Notes: a model not told the origin generated them from the letters alone. Shown: positions 7,491 through 17,119, counted from the stretch's first letter. The stretch is DNA of 64,000 nucleotides from Bacillaceae bacterium S4-13-56 (GCA_040191315.1 JAWJLM010000008.1:45154-109153), one strand, 5' to 3'. Numbers and translations: made by a program.

Positions 7491-10400
7491 TTATTTGATT
7501 ATAAACTTTGTGCGGCTATATCCTTCTTTCATCTTCTCTACTTCTAGAATAGCAGGAATGGCTTGCTTCAATTCCTGGACGTGAGAGATAATACCTATCA
7601 TTCTTCCTGTTTTTTGAAGCGAAATTAATGTCTCAATAGCTTTGTTCAATGATTCTTCATCAAGGGATCCAAACCCCTCATCAATAAACATTGTTTCAAT
7701 GGAGATTCCTCCTTCATACGACTGAATTACATCGGCCATACCAAGAGCTAAGCATAAAGATGCATTAAATTTCTCGCCTCCAGACAAAGTTTTGACATCC
7801 CGAACTTGTCCAGTATAGTTATCATAAACATCTAATCCCAAACCACTTTGTCGACCACGCTTTTCTAATCGATCACTACGGACCAAATAGTATTGACCAT
7901 TGGATAACTGAGCAAGTCTTTCGTTAGCTGACTGAATAATTTGTTCCAAAAATTCAATTTGTAAATAGCGTTCAAAGCTAATTTTTCTTGAATTTTCTCC
8001 TCGAATGACATCATATAAATCTTTGACATTTTCTAAATGCTTTTCTATGTCTTTCACTTTTTCATTAGCTTCAAGGATTAATTTTCTTCCTTCAATCGCC
8101 TTATCCAAATAGGATTTAAGCTGCGAAAGAATCTTCCTATTTTCCTCTAATTCTTTGGAAACTACTTGTAATTCTTGCTCTAATATAGAAAGATCAGACT
8201 TGCTATCATCCTTTAACTCTTCCTCAAGTTCTTTAATCTGTTGAAGTACTGTTTTTAGGTTAGTGTAGTAGTCTTCAATCTTTTGTTTTAATTCTTGTCG
8301 CTCATGGTCACTCATTTTTGCATTTTGGTAATCTAATAAGCTTGTAAAACCGGAAGAATGAACAGCCTCAAGAAATTCTTTTTCAGCCATTTGGCTCTTC
8401 TGTTCTAAGTCCTTTACATTCAATAAAGAATTTTCCTGCTTTGTACGGACAATTGCTAAATGCTCTTTTGATTTTTGTAAATTGGTTTGAACTCTCTCCC
8501 AATCATTTTCCATTTTTTCTTTTTGTTTCTGTAAGACTGTTTGATGATTCGTTAATGTTTTTAAGTCCCTAAGCTCATTTGGAATTTTTTTAAGGCTTTC
8601 TTCATACACTGATTTTTTTGTTTCGTAGGAAGTTTTATTTTCATGAAGTTTGCTAGTTAACTTTTCAATATCACGAAATTTAATTTCTAAATCACTTTCT
8701 ATATCTTGAAGCTGTTTCCTTACTTGTGTAAGGATCTTCTGCTTCTCCCTCAAATCCATAATTTCTCTCTTTAATTTTGATCCTTTTAATTGGATATGTT
8801 CGTGTTCTTTCTGTATTTGAATCACATGAAACCCTAGTTGAATGAGCTCTTTTTCTCTATCGTGTATGGATTTTTCAGCTAAGTTGAATTCAGCAAGTAC
8901 CTGATTGTAATGCTTTTCCATCTCATCTTTTTCTAAACGAAGTTTATCAATTTCTTCTTTGGTAGGTGTATCTACAGTTTTTATAGCCTTATTAGGATGG
9001 TCAACACTTCCACAAACGGGGCACGGTTGTCCGTCGTGTAAATGTCCAGCAAGAATACTAGCTTGTCCTTCCATCCAAAGTTTTTCTAAGTCCCTAAGTT
9101 GATTCTCTATTTTTGTAACCTTCTCTTTTTCTATCTTAAGTTGTTGAGACAGCTTTTCTTTTTTACTTTTCCAATCTAGGTATTCCTGGGTCTTCTTAGA
9201 CTTTTCTCCTAAGTCATTAATCTCATCCATTTTTTCAGTTAATGTATAAACCTCTTCATCTAATTCCTTCCTTTTCTCTGATAACTCATCTTTCTTGGCC
9301 TTCTGCTCTTTATATAATGTTTCTAATTTATTCTTATTTTCTTCATCCTTTTCAACCGTAAGATTAAGGGTTATGATCTCTTTTTTCTTAATGTCAATCT
9401 CACGTACAGTAGGTAAGTATTCCTCGATTCGATCTAATTCTTTCGTAACTTTTTCTCTCTCTGGTTTTCGATCTATTTCTTCATCATAAAGTTTTTGTGC
9501 ATTTGTAAGATTAGTTTTAGACTCTTTTAATTGAGTGGTTATTTGTTCAAGGTCTAAGCGCTTTGTATGGACTTCTTTTTTTAATTCCTCATTTTGTTTT
9601 TCATAAGGTAATAACTGTTTGGCACTTTCAGAAAGTTTTATCTTATTCTCACTCTCTATCATCTTTTCTTTATCAGAAATGAGTTCATTGTGTAAGTGTT
9701 TCTTTTGTTCCAGTAATTGAAACCTTTGGTTAATGGATTGTGCCTTGTGAAACTGCTCTGTTTTCTTTTTTACTCCCTTTTCTTTTTCTTCAAAGCTTAC
9801 TTCCTGTCTTTCAGTTTCTTTTTTATAAAAATCAATTTCTTTATCCAGTGCCTGAATCACTTGGTATGTGTTTTTATATTCTTGTTCTAGTAGATCAGCC
9901 CATTCGGTATTTTCTCGGGGAGGCAAAGAAGATAGGATATTATGTTCGTAAAAATCTCTTTCTTTCACTTGAGAATCAAATAACTGCTGGTTCTCTTTCC
10001 TTTTTTGATTTAGGCGATCAGCAATGTTTCGATAATACGTAGTTTTAAAAATTTTACGAAGAACTTCCTCTTTATTCTCGGTTTCAGAGGTAAGCAATTT
10101 CCGAAACTCGCCTTGTGGGAGCATGATAATTTGACTAAACTGATCTTTCGTTAATCCAATGATTTCCATTATTTTTCCATCAATTTGACTTACAATGAAC
10201 CGATCCGTCAAAGGAATCTCTTCTTCGCCCTTGCACTCATAAAGTTCATATTTGTCACCTGTTGCACTTTTGTTTCCTTCTTTGATATGAGCAATTTGGC
10301 GAAAAACTCGATATACCTTTCCTTTTAGACTAAAAAGAAAATCTACCGATGTATGTACATCATCCTTAGCAAAGTCACTTCGAAGCATACGAACATCATT

Positions 10401-10583
10401 GCGGTCCTCACCACTTGCATTCCCGTATAATGCAAAACAGATCGCATCAAAAATGGTCGTTTTCCCTGCACCCGTTTTTCCTGACACAACAAATAGCTGT
10501 TGACCCTGCAGATCCTTGAAATCTATGATTTCTGTTTCTCGATAGGGGCCAAACGCAGTCATTGTTAATTTTATCGGTTTCAT
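7491..10583 (-). CDS. sbcC: Exonuclease SbcCD, ATPase subunit SbcC
   Basis: An SMC/Rad50-type ATPase of 1030 residues that, with SbcD, opens and trims DNA hairpins and protein-blocked ends. Visible features are an N-terminal Walker A (VSGKTGAGKTTIFDAI), long lysine/glutamate-rich coiled coils, a central zinc hook (CPVCG, about residue 525), and a C-terminal signature and Walker B (LSGGEKFNASL, then FIDEGFGSLDEE). Length matches Bacillus SbcC. The start overlaps the end of sbcD by 4 bases, so the two are translationally coupled. Confidence 0.96.
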   Translation of the reverse strand: MKPIKLTMTAFGPYRETEIIDFKDLQGQQLFVVSGKTGAGKTTIFDAICFALYGNASGEDRNDVRMLRSDFAKDDVHTSVDFLFSLKGKVYRVFRQIAHIKEGNKSATGDKYELYECKGEEEIPLTDRFIVSQIDGKIMEIIGLTKDQFSQIIMLPQGEFRKLLTSETENKEEVLRKIFKTTYYRNIADRLNQKRKENQQLFDSQVKERDFYEHNILSSLPPRENTEWADLLEQEYKNTYQVIQALDKEIDFYKKETERQEVSFEEKEKGVKKKTEQFHKAQSINQRFQLLEQKKHLHNELISDKEKMIESENKIKLSESAKQLLPYEKQNEELKKEVHTKRLDLEQITTQLKESKTNLTNAQKLYDEEIDRKPEREKVTKELDRIEEYLPTVREIDIKKKEIITLNLTVEKDEENKNKLETLYKEQKAKKDELSEKRKELDEEVYTLTEKMDEINDLGEKSKKTQEYLDWKSKKEKLSQQLKIEKEKVTKIENQLRDLEKLWMEGQASILAGHLHDGQPCPVCGSVDHPNKAIKTVDTPTKEEIDKLRLEKDEMEKHYNQVLAEFNLAEKSIHDREKELIQLGFHVIQIQKEHEHIQLKGSKLKREIMDLREKQKILTQVRKQLQDIESDLEIKFRDIEKLTSKLHENKTSYETKKSVYEESLKKIPNELRDLKTLTNHQTVLQKQKEKMENDWERVQTNLQKSKEHLAIVRTKQENSLLNVKDLEQKSQMAEKEFLEAVHSSGFTSLLDYQNAKMSDHERQELKQKIEDYYTNLKTVLQQIKELEEELKDDSKSDLSILEQELQVVSKELEENRKILSQLKSYLDKAIEGRKLILEANEKVKDIEKHLENVKDLYDVIRGENSRKISFERYLQIEFLEQIIQSANERLAQLSNGQYYLVRSDRLEKRGRQSGLGLDVYDNYTGQVRDVKTLSGGEKFNASLCLALGMADVIQSYEGGISIETMFIDEGFGSLDEESLNKAIETLISLQKTGRMIGIISHVQELKQAIPAILEVEKMKEGYSRTKFIIK

Positions 10584-11737
10584 CGTCTTTCACCTTCTGC
10601 CTGTAATAATTCTTGAATGGTCTCTTTAAATAATCCTTCAACTTCCTTACTTACCTCAGTTCCCTTTATCTCTTTATAAAATGCTTTAAAGAGGGATAAA
10701 TCATCTAATTTTGTTCGGTCCATAGTTTGTTGAAAATCCATATTTGATGTAGACGTTCTGAGAGATCTCTCTATATGCATAGCGTTCGGATACACAGATC
10801 GTACTCTTTCCATAGCTGATAATACTGGTGTATCGTTAAGCAATCTCACAAACACAAAGTCTTCACAACGAGCATGTTTTTCTATATCCTCGATAAACCC
10901 TTCGACAGTATAAAGGTCCCGATTAGCGGTCAACAGTCTCTTTTCAACAGTTGTATTTCCCGACTCATCTATTTCAACTGCATAATAGCCTTTCTTATGT
11001 TTTTCCTCTGACACAGAATATTTAAGCAGAGACCCCGCATATCTAACTCTTTCGTCTCCAACGTAATGAGCTTGATGGAGATGCCCTAAGGCTGTATAGT
11101 GGAATCCCTTAAAATGATGATGGCTAACATACTCAGCTCCACCAATCGATAATGGGCGTTCAGATGTACTTGTATTTTCCTTTGCTTCTCCATTAGGTGT
11201 TGCAAATAAATGACCAACAAAGACGTGCCTAGCACTTTGAACCTTTTTCTCCTCGATATGAACAACCAGTGCTTCTAGAGCATCATTATGAGTTTTGATT
11301 TCTTCATTGTTTAATAGTTTACGAATAATACTAGGCTCCGTATAAGGAACTAAATGAAAATGGACTTCTCCATGGTTATCCTCTAAAACAACTGGTTCTA
11401 TTGGCAATGACAGTTCTCCTATGATGTGAAATCCTGATGTTTTCATAATTTTGCTACCAAAGTGTAATCTTCCCGGACTATCATGATTTCCTGCAATTGC
11501 AATCACAGGAGTTTTTAGATCTAACACTATTTTTTCCAAAATTTCATTTAGAAGATTAATAGCTTCTGTAGGCGGGACAGCTCGATCATATAAGTCACCT
11601 GCAATGACAACGCAATCTGGTTTCTCATTTTCTATTTCTTTTAAAAATTGTTGAAGAATAAACGCTTGTTCCTCTGTCATATAAACTCCTTGCACCAGTT
11701 TTCCTAAATGCCAATCTGCTGTGTGAAAAAACTTCAT
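10580..11737 (-). CDS. sbcD: Exonuclease SbcCD, nuclease subunit SbcD
   Basis: A Mre11-type metallophosphoesterase (385 residues from the Met at 11737) and partner of SbcC. Metal-binding motifs are visible in order: FHTADWHLG, VIAGDLYDRA, IAGNHDSP and YTALGHLHQ. The start at 11737 (MKFFHTADWHLGK) is chosen because the family begins exactly there and GAGGGG lies upstream; the longer frame adds 27 residues with no family match. It is the first gene of the sbcDC operon. Confidence 0.95.
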   Translation of the reverse strand: MKFFHTADWHLGKLVQGVYMTEEQAFILQQFLKEIENEKPDCVVIAGDLYDRAVPPTEAINLLNEILEKIVLDLKTPVIAIAGNHDSPGRLHFGSKIMKTSGFHIIGELSLPIEPVVLEDNHGEVHFHLVPYTEPSIIRKLLNNEEIKTHNDALEALVVHIEEKKVQSARHVFVGHLFATPNGEAKENTSTSERPLSIGGAEYVSHHHFKGFHYTALGHLHQAHYVGDERVRYAGSLLKYSVSEEKHKKGYYAVEIDESGNTTVEKRLLTANRDLYTVEGFIEDIEKHARCEDFVFVRLLNDTPVLSAMERVRSVYPNAMHIERSLRTSTSNMDFQQTMDRTKLDDLSLFKAFYKEIKGTEVSKEVEGLFKETIQELLQAEGERR

Positions 11738-11863
11738 TGCCCTTTTCCCCCTCGTGTGTATCGTATGTATCATTTTATCAAAAACAACCAGTCTATGTCG
11801 TAAAGCAGTTATTAGCAAGTTTTTCTAACCTTATAATTCGACTAAAATATGTAAAATCCTTCG

Positions 11864-11892
11864 TAAAAAAAGCTCCCCATTTGTGGGAAGCT
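11864..11892 (-). terminator. Terminator of the ferritin gene
   Basis: AGCT-C-CCCA and TGGG-A-AGCT pair around a 4-base loop and are followed on the minus strand by seven T. The stem ends just 8 bases past the ferritin stop. Confidence 0.85.
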
Positions 11893-11899
11893 TAATGAA

Positions 11900-12406
11900 T
11901 TATTCTCTTTCTGGAGAAAAAGTTCTATTGGCGAATTCTTCATCCAACAAATAAAGTGCGGTGTTGTCACCCTGAATTCTTTTTAGTTTTTCAATAATGG
12001 AGTCAAACAATGCTTCTTCTTCAACTTGCTCATCTAAAAAGAACTTTAAAAACTGAATGGTTGCATGTTCACGTTCATCTAATGCAATGTCAGAAAGTTC
12101 ATAAATTTTGCTTGTTACTTTTTTCTCTTGTTCAAAGGCATGTTGAAAAACATCTAGCATGGAATCAAATTCGTTTAAAGGGGTGTCGTATCCAGTAAAA
12201 TAAGCTTTCTCTCTACGGTCATTAATGTATTGATACAACTTCATTCCATGAAATCTCTCTTCCTCGGCTTGAACTAAGAAAAAGTTTGCAAATCCATCTA
12301 AGCTTTCTGCTGAACACCACGCAGCCATCGCCATATAGGTGTGGGCAGATTCGAACTCAAAATTCATTTGCTCATTCAATTCTGTAAGTAATTTTTCACT
12401 AATCAT
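11900..12406 (-). CDS. Ferritin, non-haem iron storage (FtnA-like)
   Basis: A 168-residue four-helix iron store. Ferroxidase ligands expected for FtnA are seen: Glu in NFEFESAHTYM, the ExxH pair in QAEEERFHGMK, and later acidic positions. The Met at 12406 (MISEKLLTELNEQMNFEFES) is preferred: AAAGG lies 9 bases before it and the family begins with this stretch. Earlier Met codons give an unlikely extension. It is a monocistronic unit with its own terminator. Haem-binding Met of bacterioferritin and the small size of Dps are both absent, so ferritin proper is the best call. Confidence 0.93.
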   Translation of the reverse strand: MISEKLLTELNEQMNFEFESAHTYMAMAAWCSAESLDGFANFFLVQAEEERFHGMKLYQYINDRREKAYFTGYDTPLNEFDSMLDVFQHAFEQEKKVTSKIYELSDIALDEREHATIQFLKFFLDEQVEEEALFDSIIEKLKRIQGDNTALYLLDEEFANRTFSPERE

Positions 12407-12506
12407 TGCTAACATCCTTTCTAAATACACATCTTTGAATAGTTTCACTAATTCAACTTCTTATTTTGCATGTGAAATCAGTTAGAATTAAACTGCACTT
12501 TAAAAA

Positions 12507-13496
12507 TTAAATTTTAAATCCAATTTTCCCAAAGTTTTTGGAGTCGCTCAAATACTCAAATGCTGTTTTATATTCAGACAAATGGAAGACTCGATCAACT
12601 TCTGGTTTGATCTGATGCTTCTCTATAAAGTGAAGCATTTCATTAAATTCTTCTCCACTACCCATTGTGCTACCCAAAATATTTTGTTGCGCATAGAAAA
12701 AAGTGCGTATGTTGATGTCTATCTCATCCTCCGTTGTTGCACCGAAGGTTACTAAGGTTCCACCCTTTCTAAGTACACTTAAGGATTTATTAAAGGTAGC
12801 ACGGCCAATAGACTCTATAACAAGATCGATTTTTTCATCTGCTAGTTCCTTATTCCAATCCGATTGGGTCAAAATTCCCTTGTCAGCCCCAAGCTTTTCA
12901 GCTGCTGCCAACTTATCTTCACTTCTAGAAGTAACAATAACTCTTGCCCCTATAGCTTTAGCGTATTTCAGAATGAAAGTTAAGACACCACTCCCAATCC
13001 CAGGAAGCAAGACTGTATCACCTTTTTTTACTTGCCCTCTCGTAAAAAGAGAACGATAACCAGTGAGGCCGGCTAAGCCAATTACTCCTGCTTCTTCAAA
13101 GCTTAAATGCGATGGTTTTTTTACCACATTTTCGATAGGAAGTACAATGTATTCAGCAAATGTTCCGTTGTCTGGTAAGCCTAAGATTTCAAAGCCTTTA
13201 GGAGGAGCATCACTTTTTTCAAACCAACCAAGACCAGGATTTATTATGACTTCATCTCCTACTTGAAAGTTAGTTACACCTCCTCCTAATTCAACTATGA
13301 TACCTGCTCCATCAGAACCTGGAATTAACGGTGGCTGATCTGCTTTATGGCGAGTGGTTACTATTAAATCACGACGGTTCATTCCAGATGAAAATAATTT
13401 AATTTTCACTTGGTTTTTTTCAACTATTGGTTCCTCTGCTTCTCCAAAGGAAAGTCCCTCCATCCCTTCTTTCCCACTATGTAAAATAGCTTTCAA
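12507..13496 (-). CDS. Zinc-independent MDR-family oxidoreductase (quinone-reductase/YogA-like)
   Basis: A 329-residue medium-chain dehydrogenase/reductase. The N-terminal GroES-like domain (about 1-120) has SSGMNRRDLIVT, the hallmark start of this subgroup, but no Cys zinc ligands. The nucleotide fold shows LLPGIGSGVLTFILKYAKAI, then VIVTSRSEDK, suggesting NADP(H). The substrate is unknown. Its start overlaps the end of the ArsA-like ATPase gene by 4 bases, so it belongs to that operon; the functional link is unexplained. Similar Bacillus proteins are labelled putative alcohol dehydrogenases without experimental proof. Confidence 0.85.
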   Translation of the reverse strand: MKAILHSGKEGMEGLSFGEAEEPIVEKNQVKIKLFSSGMNRRDLIVTTRHKADQPPLIPGSDGAGIIVELGGGVTNFQVGDEVIINPGLGWFEKSDAPPKGFEILGLPDNGTFAEYIVLPIENVVKKPSHLSFEEAGVIGLAGLTGYRSLFTRGQVKKGDTVLLPGIGSGVLTFILKYAKAIGARVIVTSRSEDKLAAAEKLGADKGILTQSDWNKELADEKIDLVIESIGRATFNKSLSVLRKGGTLVTFGATTEDEIDINIRTFFYAQQNILGSTMGSGEEFNEMLHFIEKHQIKPEVDRVFHLSEYKTAFEYLSDSKNFGKIGFKI

Positions 13497-14449
13497 GACT
13501 GATTCTCCTCCCGTAATGATTTTTGAATGTGTTTTGCAAAGACACCTAATTTTTGCATATCTGATACATCTTCTTCAAATAAAGGGATTTTAATCATAGC
13601 TTGTTTCTTAAATACTCTTCTCATTTCTTCTAAATAGGCAGATTCTGTTTGTCTCCTTTTTTCAAGAAAGACTCCATCTGCTTCTTTAGGAAGGACTTTA
13701 TTTACAATAAGAGTTTTTACGTGAAGATGATATTTATCTAATTGTTTAATAGCTGCCTCGGTCTCAAGAATAGGCAGACGTTCTGGATTTAAAACAAAAA
13801 TAAAACCTGTTTTCTTTCCATCCATTATGACTTCTCTTACTTTAGAAAACTTTTCTTTTCTTTTTTGCAGAACCTCATAAACAGGATCCTCCACTGGTTC
13901 TCCATCATTTAATAATTGGGAGTAGTTTTTGTTGATCTTTTTTCTCCGTTCAATCATTCCATCAATCCAGACACCCATTAATTCTGGTAAGGTGAGTAAT
14001 CGAATAGTGTGACCAGTAGGTGCGGTATCAAACACGATTTTATCGAAGTCTTCACTTTCCTCTAAAATAATAGAAACCATTCGATCAAATAGGGCAGCCT
14101 CATCAGCGCCCGGTGACGCACTAGCCATATCAATTTGTCTATGAACCTCTTCAACCATACTTGACTTAACAAGTCCCTTTAGGTTTTGTTTTACCCCTTG
14201 GATATAACGTTTTGATTCTTCGTTCGGATCAATTTCAATTCCCCATAGGTTAGTTTCTAAAGGGGTTTTTCTGGACCCGACTTTTTTATGAAAGATATCT
14301 CCTAGATTATGAGCGGGATCTGTAGAAATGAGCAATGTCCTTTCTCCTTCTTTTGAAAATGCAAGTGCTAAGGCAGACGAAGAAGTAGACTTACCAACCC
14401 CACCCTTTCCACCGATAAAAAGTATTTTTTTCGATTTAATTTCTTCCAT
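13493..14449 (-). CDS. ArsA/Get3-family ATPase
   Basis: A 318-residue SIMIBI-class ATPase. The deviant Walker A (GGKGGVGKSTSS) near residue 15, the switch I motif STDPAHNLGDIF and switch II DTAPTGHTIRLL are all in place. The Cys triad that binds arsenite in ArsA is not seen and the gene has no ars neighbours, so arsenite pumping is unlikely. Family relatives insert tail-anchored membrane proteins (Get3) or have unknown bacterial roles. It follows two small genes, one with a terminal Cys-Cys, and is coupled to the MDR oxidoreductase downstream. The four genes look like one operon. Confidence 0.88.
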   Translation of the reverse strand: MEEIKSKKILFIGGKGGVGKSTSSSALALAFSKEGERTLLISTDPAHNLGDIFHKKVGSRKTPLETNLWGIEIDPNEESKRYIQGVKQNLKGLVKSSMVEEVHRQIDMASASPGADEAALFDRMVSIILEESEDFDKIVFDTAPTGHTIRLLTLPELMGVWIDGMIERRKKINKNYSQLLNDGEPVEDPVYEVLQKRKEKFSKVREVIMDGKKTGFIFVLNPERLPILETEAAIKQLDKYHLHVKTLIVNKVLPKEADGVFLEKRRQTESAYLEEMRRVFKKQAMIKIPLFEEDVSDMQKLGVFAKHIQKSLREENQS

Positions 14450-14458
14450 TTGATCACC

Positions 14459-14725
14459 TCAACAACAACGAATTCCATCAAGGGGAGAATGTTCCATGCC
14501 CATACGTAAGTGCCAGTCATGGAATTTTTCTATAATATATGGATAGAGCTCAAGCGTATAGTAAAAAGCTGGGTTAGGAATCCCAAGCATATCTGAATAA
14601 AGAAGTAATAAGAATAAATCATCCTCATCTCTTAACTCTCTTGCTATTTCCATTTTATGGGGTAAGCTTAGTACTTCTTCATACATTTCAAAAATCCTCT
14701 TAAGTGAAGATCCAACGTTTTTCAT
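14459..14725 (-). CDS. Small protein ending in Cys-Cys (cory-CC-star type)
   Basis: An 88-residue, helical, acidic protein whose last residues are GIRCC just before the stop. From memory this matches the family named cory-CC-star, small proteins defined by a C-terminal Cys-Cys and found beside ArsA-like ATPases. No other Cys is present, so the terminal pair is likely a metal, lipid or redox site. The gene starts 4 bases inside the end of the preceding gene and ends 9 bases before the ATPase gene, indicating coupled expression. Molecular function is not known. Confidence 0.75.
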   Translation of the reverse strand: MKNVGSSLKRIFEMYEEVLSLPHKMEIARELRDEDDLFLLLLYSDMLGIPNPAFYYTLELYPYIIEKFHDWHLRMGMEHSPLDGIRCC

Positions 14726-15027
14726 GACATCTCCCCTTGCTTTATTTCTTCTAGAATTAGTGTATCATAGTTTTCTAAATTTTTGAGATATTTACCATTA
14801 ATAAAAACAGCATTAAGCTTGAGATGAAAAAAAATATTTTTTAGAGCACTAATAAGTCCGATTTTCTTTTTTTTCACTTGATGAAAGAAGTAAAATAGGA
14901 TGGATAAAATATTCCTTTGATCTAAAAATGTAATTCCTACTTCATCTCCAAATTGAGAATTTGTTTGTAAATATAATTCACCTAGATTAGCCCTATCTTT
15001 TTCCATATATGCAAACTCATCTTTCAT
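14722..15027 (-). CDS. Uncharacterised 101-residue protein, first gene of the ArsA-like operon
   Basis: This frame opens the four-gene operon and overlaps the Cys-Cys gene by 4 bases. It has an acidic N-terminus (MKDEFAYMEKDRANLGELYL), a hydrophobic and lysine-rich middle (ILFYFFHQVKKKK) and a segment that looks beta/alpha-like (LNAVFINGKYLKNLENYDTL). I recognise no family. There is no Cys. Position suggests a partner of the Cys-Cys protein or the ATPase. Confidence 0.65.
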   Translation of the reverse strand: MKDEFAYMEKDRANLGELYLQTNSQFGDEVGITFLDQRNILSILFYFFHQVKKKKIGLISALKNIFFHLKLNAVFINGKYLKNLENYDTLILEEIKQGEMS

Positions 15028-15342
15028 TGTGATGAACCCGTCATCACTAATCCCCCCACATCATCCAACCCCAATCATTTTTTCTTGACGAATAATCATC
15101 ACCTCAACCATACTGGGATTCCTCACTTTCGAAATGGAATAAGTCAAACAGGAAAAATCGTAAGAAAAAATCGGCTTATCATTAAACGGATTCTTGAAAA
15201 CGTATTTTGCTTTCTTAGAAGCCCTTATACTCTGGAGTGCAAGTTCTAATGAAGGAAACCTAATTTTTCATGTACCTTCAATCGACTAAAATTATAATTT
15301 CTGTTGATAGGGAAAAGCCGTGCCACATGGCACGGCCATTTC
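15028..15342. repeat. Gene-free stretch holding a family C repeat (C1)
   Basis: No gene is seen in this 315-base gap. About 15150-15300 is similar to 38295-38440 (shared blocks such as ATTCTTGAAA, TATTTTGCTTTCTTAGAAGC, CTCTGGAGT/CTCTAGAGT and TTTTTCATGTAC), and its end resembles 52318-52396. The remainder, including the hairpin GTGCCACATGGCAC at about 15319-15332 just after cstA, may hold the cstA terminator. Confidence 0.6.
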
Positions 15343-17079
15343 TTATGCACTTATGTTTAGATCATTTTTGTCTTTTTTAAAGATTTCAGATATAGCTGTA
15401 AGTGTAATCCACAGGGCAAATACCATTACAATCGAACCAAGGATAAACAATAACCAGTTAGAAGTGTCAGGATTCCAAGGTGACCACTCTGTGAATACTT
15501 GTTGTACCATAGCCCATAGGGTCATAAACATCAGGAAGACCATTGGGATCAGAGTAGGCAAGTAATTTCTACCCTGACGTTTTAGCCATATAGTAATTAG
15601 CAATAATGTAATACCAGCTAATAACTGGTTAGAAGTACCGAAAAGCGGCCATAAGAGATATCCTCCTGAGCCAAAACCATTAGGTCCTTGAGGTAATAGA
15701 GTTAAAGCTGCACTTGATACAACAGCTACAGTTGTGGCTACATGTGTTTTAGTAATAGGTTGGAAGTTATATTCTTGGCCTAATTCAGAAATAATATAAC
15801 GCATTAAACGAACGGATGAATCTAGAGTTGTTGCAGCAAAACTTACAACAATAATAGAAACGATTGTTGTAGCAACGGTTGTAGGAATCCCAATACCTTG
15901 TGCTAAAACACCTGCACCTTGAATAAATACACCTAATCCTGCTGCAGTGGCTTCTGAAAAACCACTATATGTTGCTGTGAAGTCAGCAGTAGTTGGGAAG
16001 AATGTCACAACAGCAATAATGGCAATAAGAGCCAATATACCTTCTCCTACCGCTCCGAAGTAACCAACAAACCTAGCATCTGTTTCTTTATCTAATTGTT
16101 TCGATGAAGTTCCAGATGAAACGAGTCCGTGAAATCCTGAAATGGCACCGCAGGCAATTGTTATAAATAATAACGGGAACCAAGAAGTAGTCGCGTCAGT
16201 ATTCATAGTTGGCGCGGTTACTTCAGGATTTGAGAATAATAATCCTAAGTAAAGAATAGCAAGACCAACTATTAATTGATGTGAGTTAATAAAATCTCTC
16301 GGTTGTAATAGCTTCCATACAGGTAGGGTAGACGCGATATAAACATAAACCATAAGGATGATTATCCATACGAAAAACGCCATTGAGGTAGCAGTCATAC
16401 CCAGGACTGTTGATCCTTCTCCACCGAAGTATCTAACTAAATCAATTTGTAAAAATTCAACATTACTAGCTAAAATTGCGGTTAAATACATGACTGCTAA
16501 TGCAATCAAAGATGGAATAAGCATATTCCCATTTCTCTTATAAACGTGGTATCCAATCCAAACGGCTAATGGGATTTGGATGAAGACTGAAAGTACACTT
16601 GCCGGGAACGAAATAAATAAATTTGCAATTACCCAAGCAAATACTGCGTTAACCATTAATACAAGTAACAAAATGATGAACAAGAATAAGATCTTTGCTC
16701 TCTGGCCAATTAATTTGTTGGCAATCGTTCCTACCGATTGTCCTTTGTTTCTTGCTGATAATACTAGAGCTCCAAAATCATGGACTCCAGCAGCAAAAAC
16801 GGTTCCTAACGTTACCCATAATAATGCAGGTAACCATCCCCAATAGACCGCAATAGCTGGTCCTACGATAGGTGCTGCACCAGCAACGGAAGTGAAATGG
16901 TGCCCCCACAACACAAATTTATTGGTAGGCACATAGTCTACCCCATCCTTAAATTGGTGGGCAGGCGTTACATAATTTGGGTCAAGTCGATAAATTTTCT
17001 CTGCAATAAATTTGGAATAATACCGATATCCTAAAAAGAAAACAATCATACCGACTACCGCGAGCCAAATTCCACTCAT
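15343..17079 (-). CDS. cstA: Carbon starvation protein CstA (peptide/pyruvate-type transporter)
   Basis: An integral membrane protein of 578 residues with many hydrophobic helices. The N-terminal hallmark VPTNKFVLWGHHFTSVAGAAP, and further on AGVHDFGAL and FHGLVSSGTSSKQL, identify the CstA family, whose members import peptides or pyruvate under carbon limitation. Length is between E. coli CstA (~700) and Bacillus forms. AGGAGG lies 9 bases upstream of the ATG. A perfect cre box at 17106-17119 predicts CcpA control, as known for B. subtilis cstA. Confidence 0.93.
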   Translation of the reverse strand: MSGIWLAVVGMIVFFLGYRYYSKFIAEKIYRLDPNYVTPAHQFKDGVDYVPTNKFVLWGHHFTSVAGAAPIVGPAIAVYWGWLPALLWVTLGTVFAAGVHDFGALVLSARNKGQSVGTIANKLIGQRAKILFLFIILLLVLMVNAVFAWVIANLFISFPASVLSVFIQIPLAVWIGYHVYKRNGNMLIPSLIALAVMYLTAILASNVEFLQIDLVRYFGGEGSTVLGMTATSMAFFVWIIILMVYVYIASTLPVWKLLQPRDFINSHQLIVGLAILYLGLLFSNPEVTAPTMNTDATTSWFPLLFITIACGAISGFHGLVSSGTSSKQLDKETDARFVGYFGAVGEGILALIAIIAVVTFFPTTADFTATYSGFSEATAAGLGVFIQGAGVLAQGIGIPTTVATTIVSIIVVSFAATTLDSSVRLMRYIISELGQEYNFQPITKTHVATTVAVVSSAALTLLPQGPNGFGSGGYLLWPLFGTSNQLLAGITLLLITIWLKRQGRNYLPTLIPMVFLMFMTLWAMVQQVFTEWSPWNPDTSNWLLFILGSIVMVFALWITLTAISEIFKKDKNDLNISA

Positions 17080-17105
17080 AATTTTCCTCCTTTACCATAG
17101 TGAAG

Positions 17106-17119
17106 TGTAATCGCTTACA
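17106..17119. promoter_or_regulatory. cre box (CcpA site) upstream of cstA
   Basis: TGTAATCGCTTACA fits the Bacillus cre consensus TGWAANCGNTNWCA at every fixed position. It lies 27 bases upstream of the cstA start codon, just downstream of a possible minus-strand -10 (TATACT around 17125-17130). That position would let CcpA block transcription when preferred sugars are present. Confidence 0.8.

Noticed and set aside
9740..10042. Plus-strand frame of 100 codons opposite sbcC
   Set aside because: It is the antisense shadow of the coiled-coil coding region, with no ribosome site and an F/L-rich composition.
13493..14449. Arsenite efflux ATPase role for the ArsA-like gene
   Set aside because: No arsenite Cys triad, no second ATPase half and no ars genes nearby.
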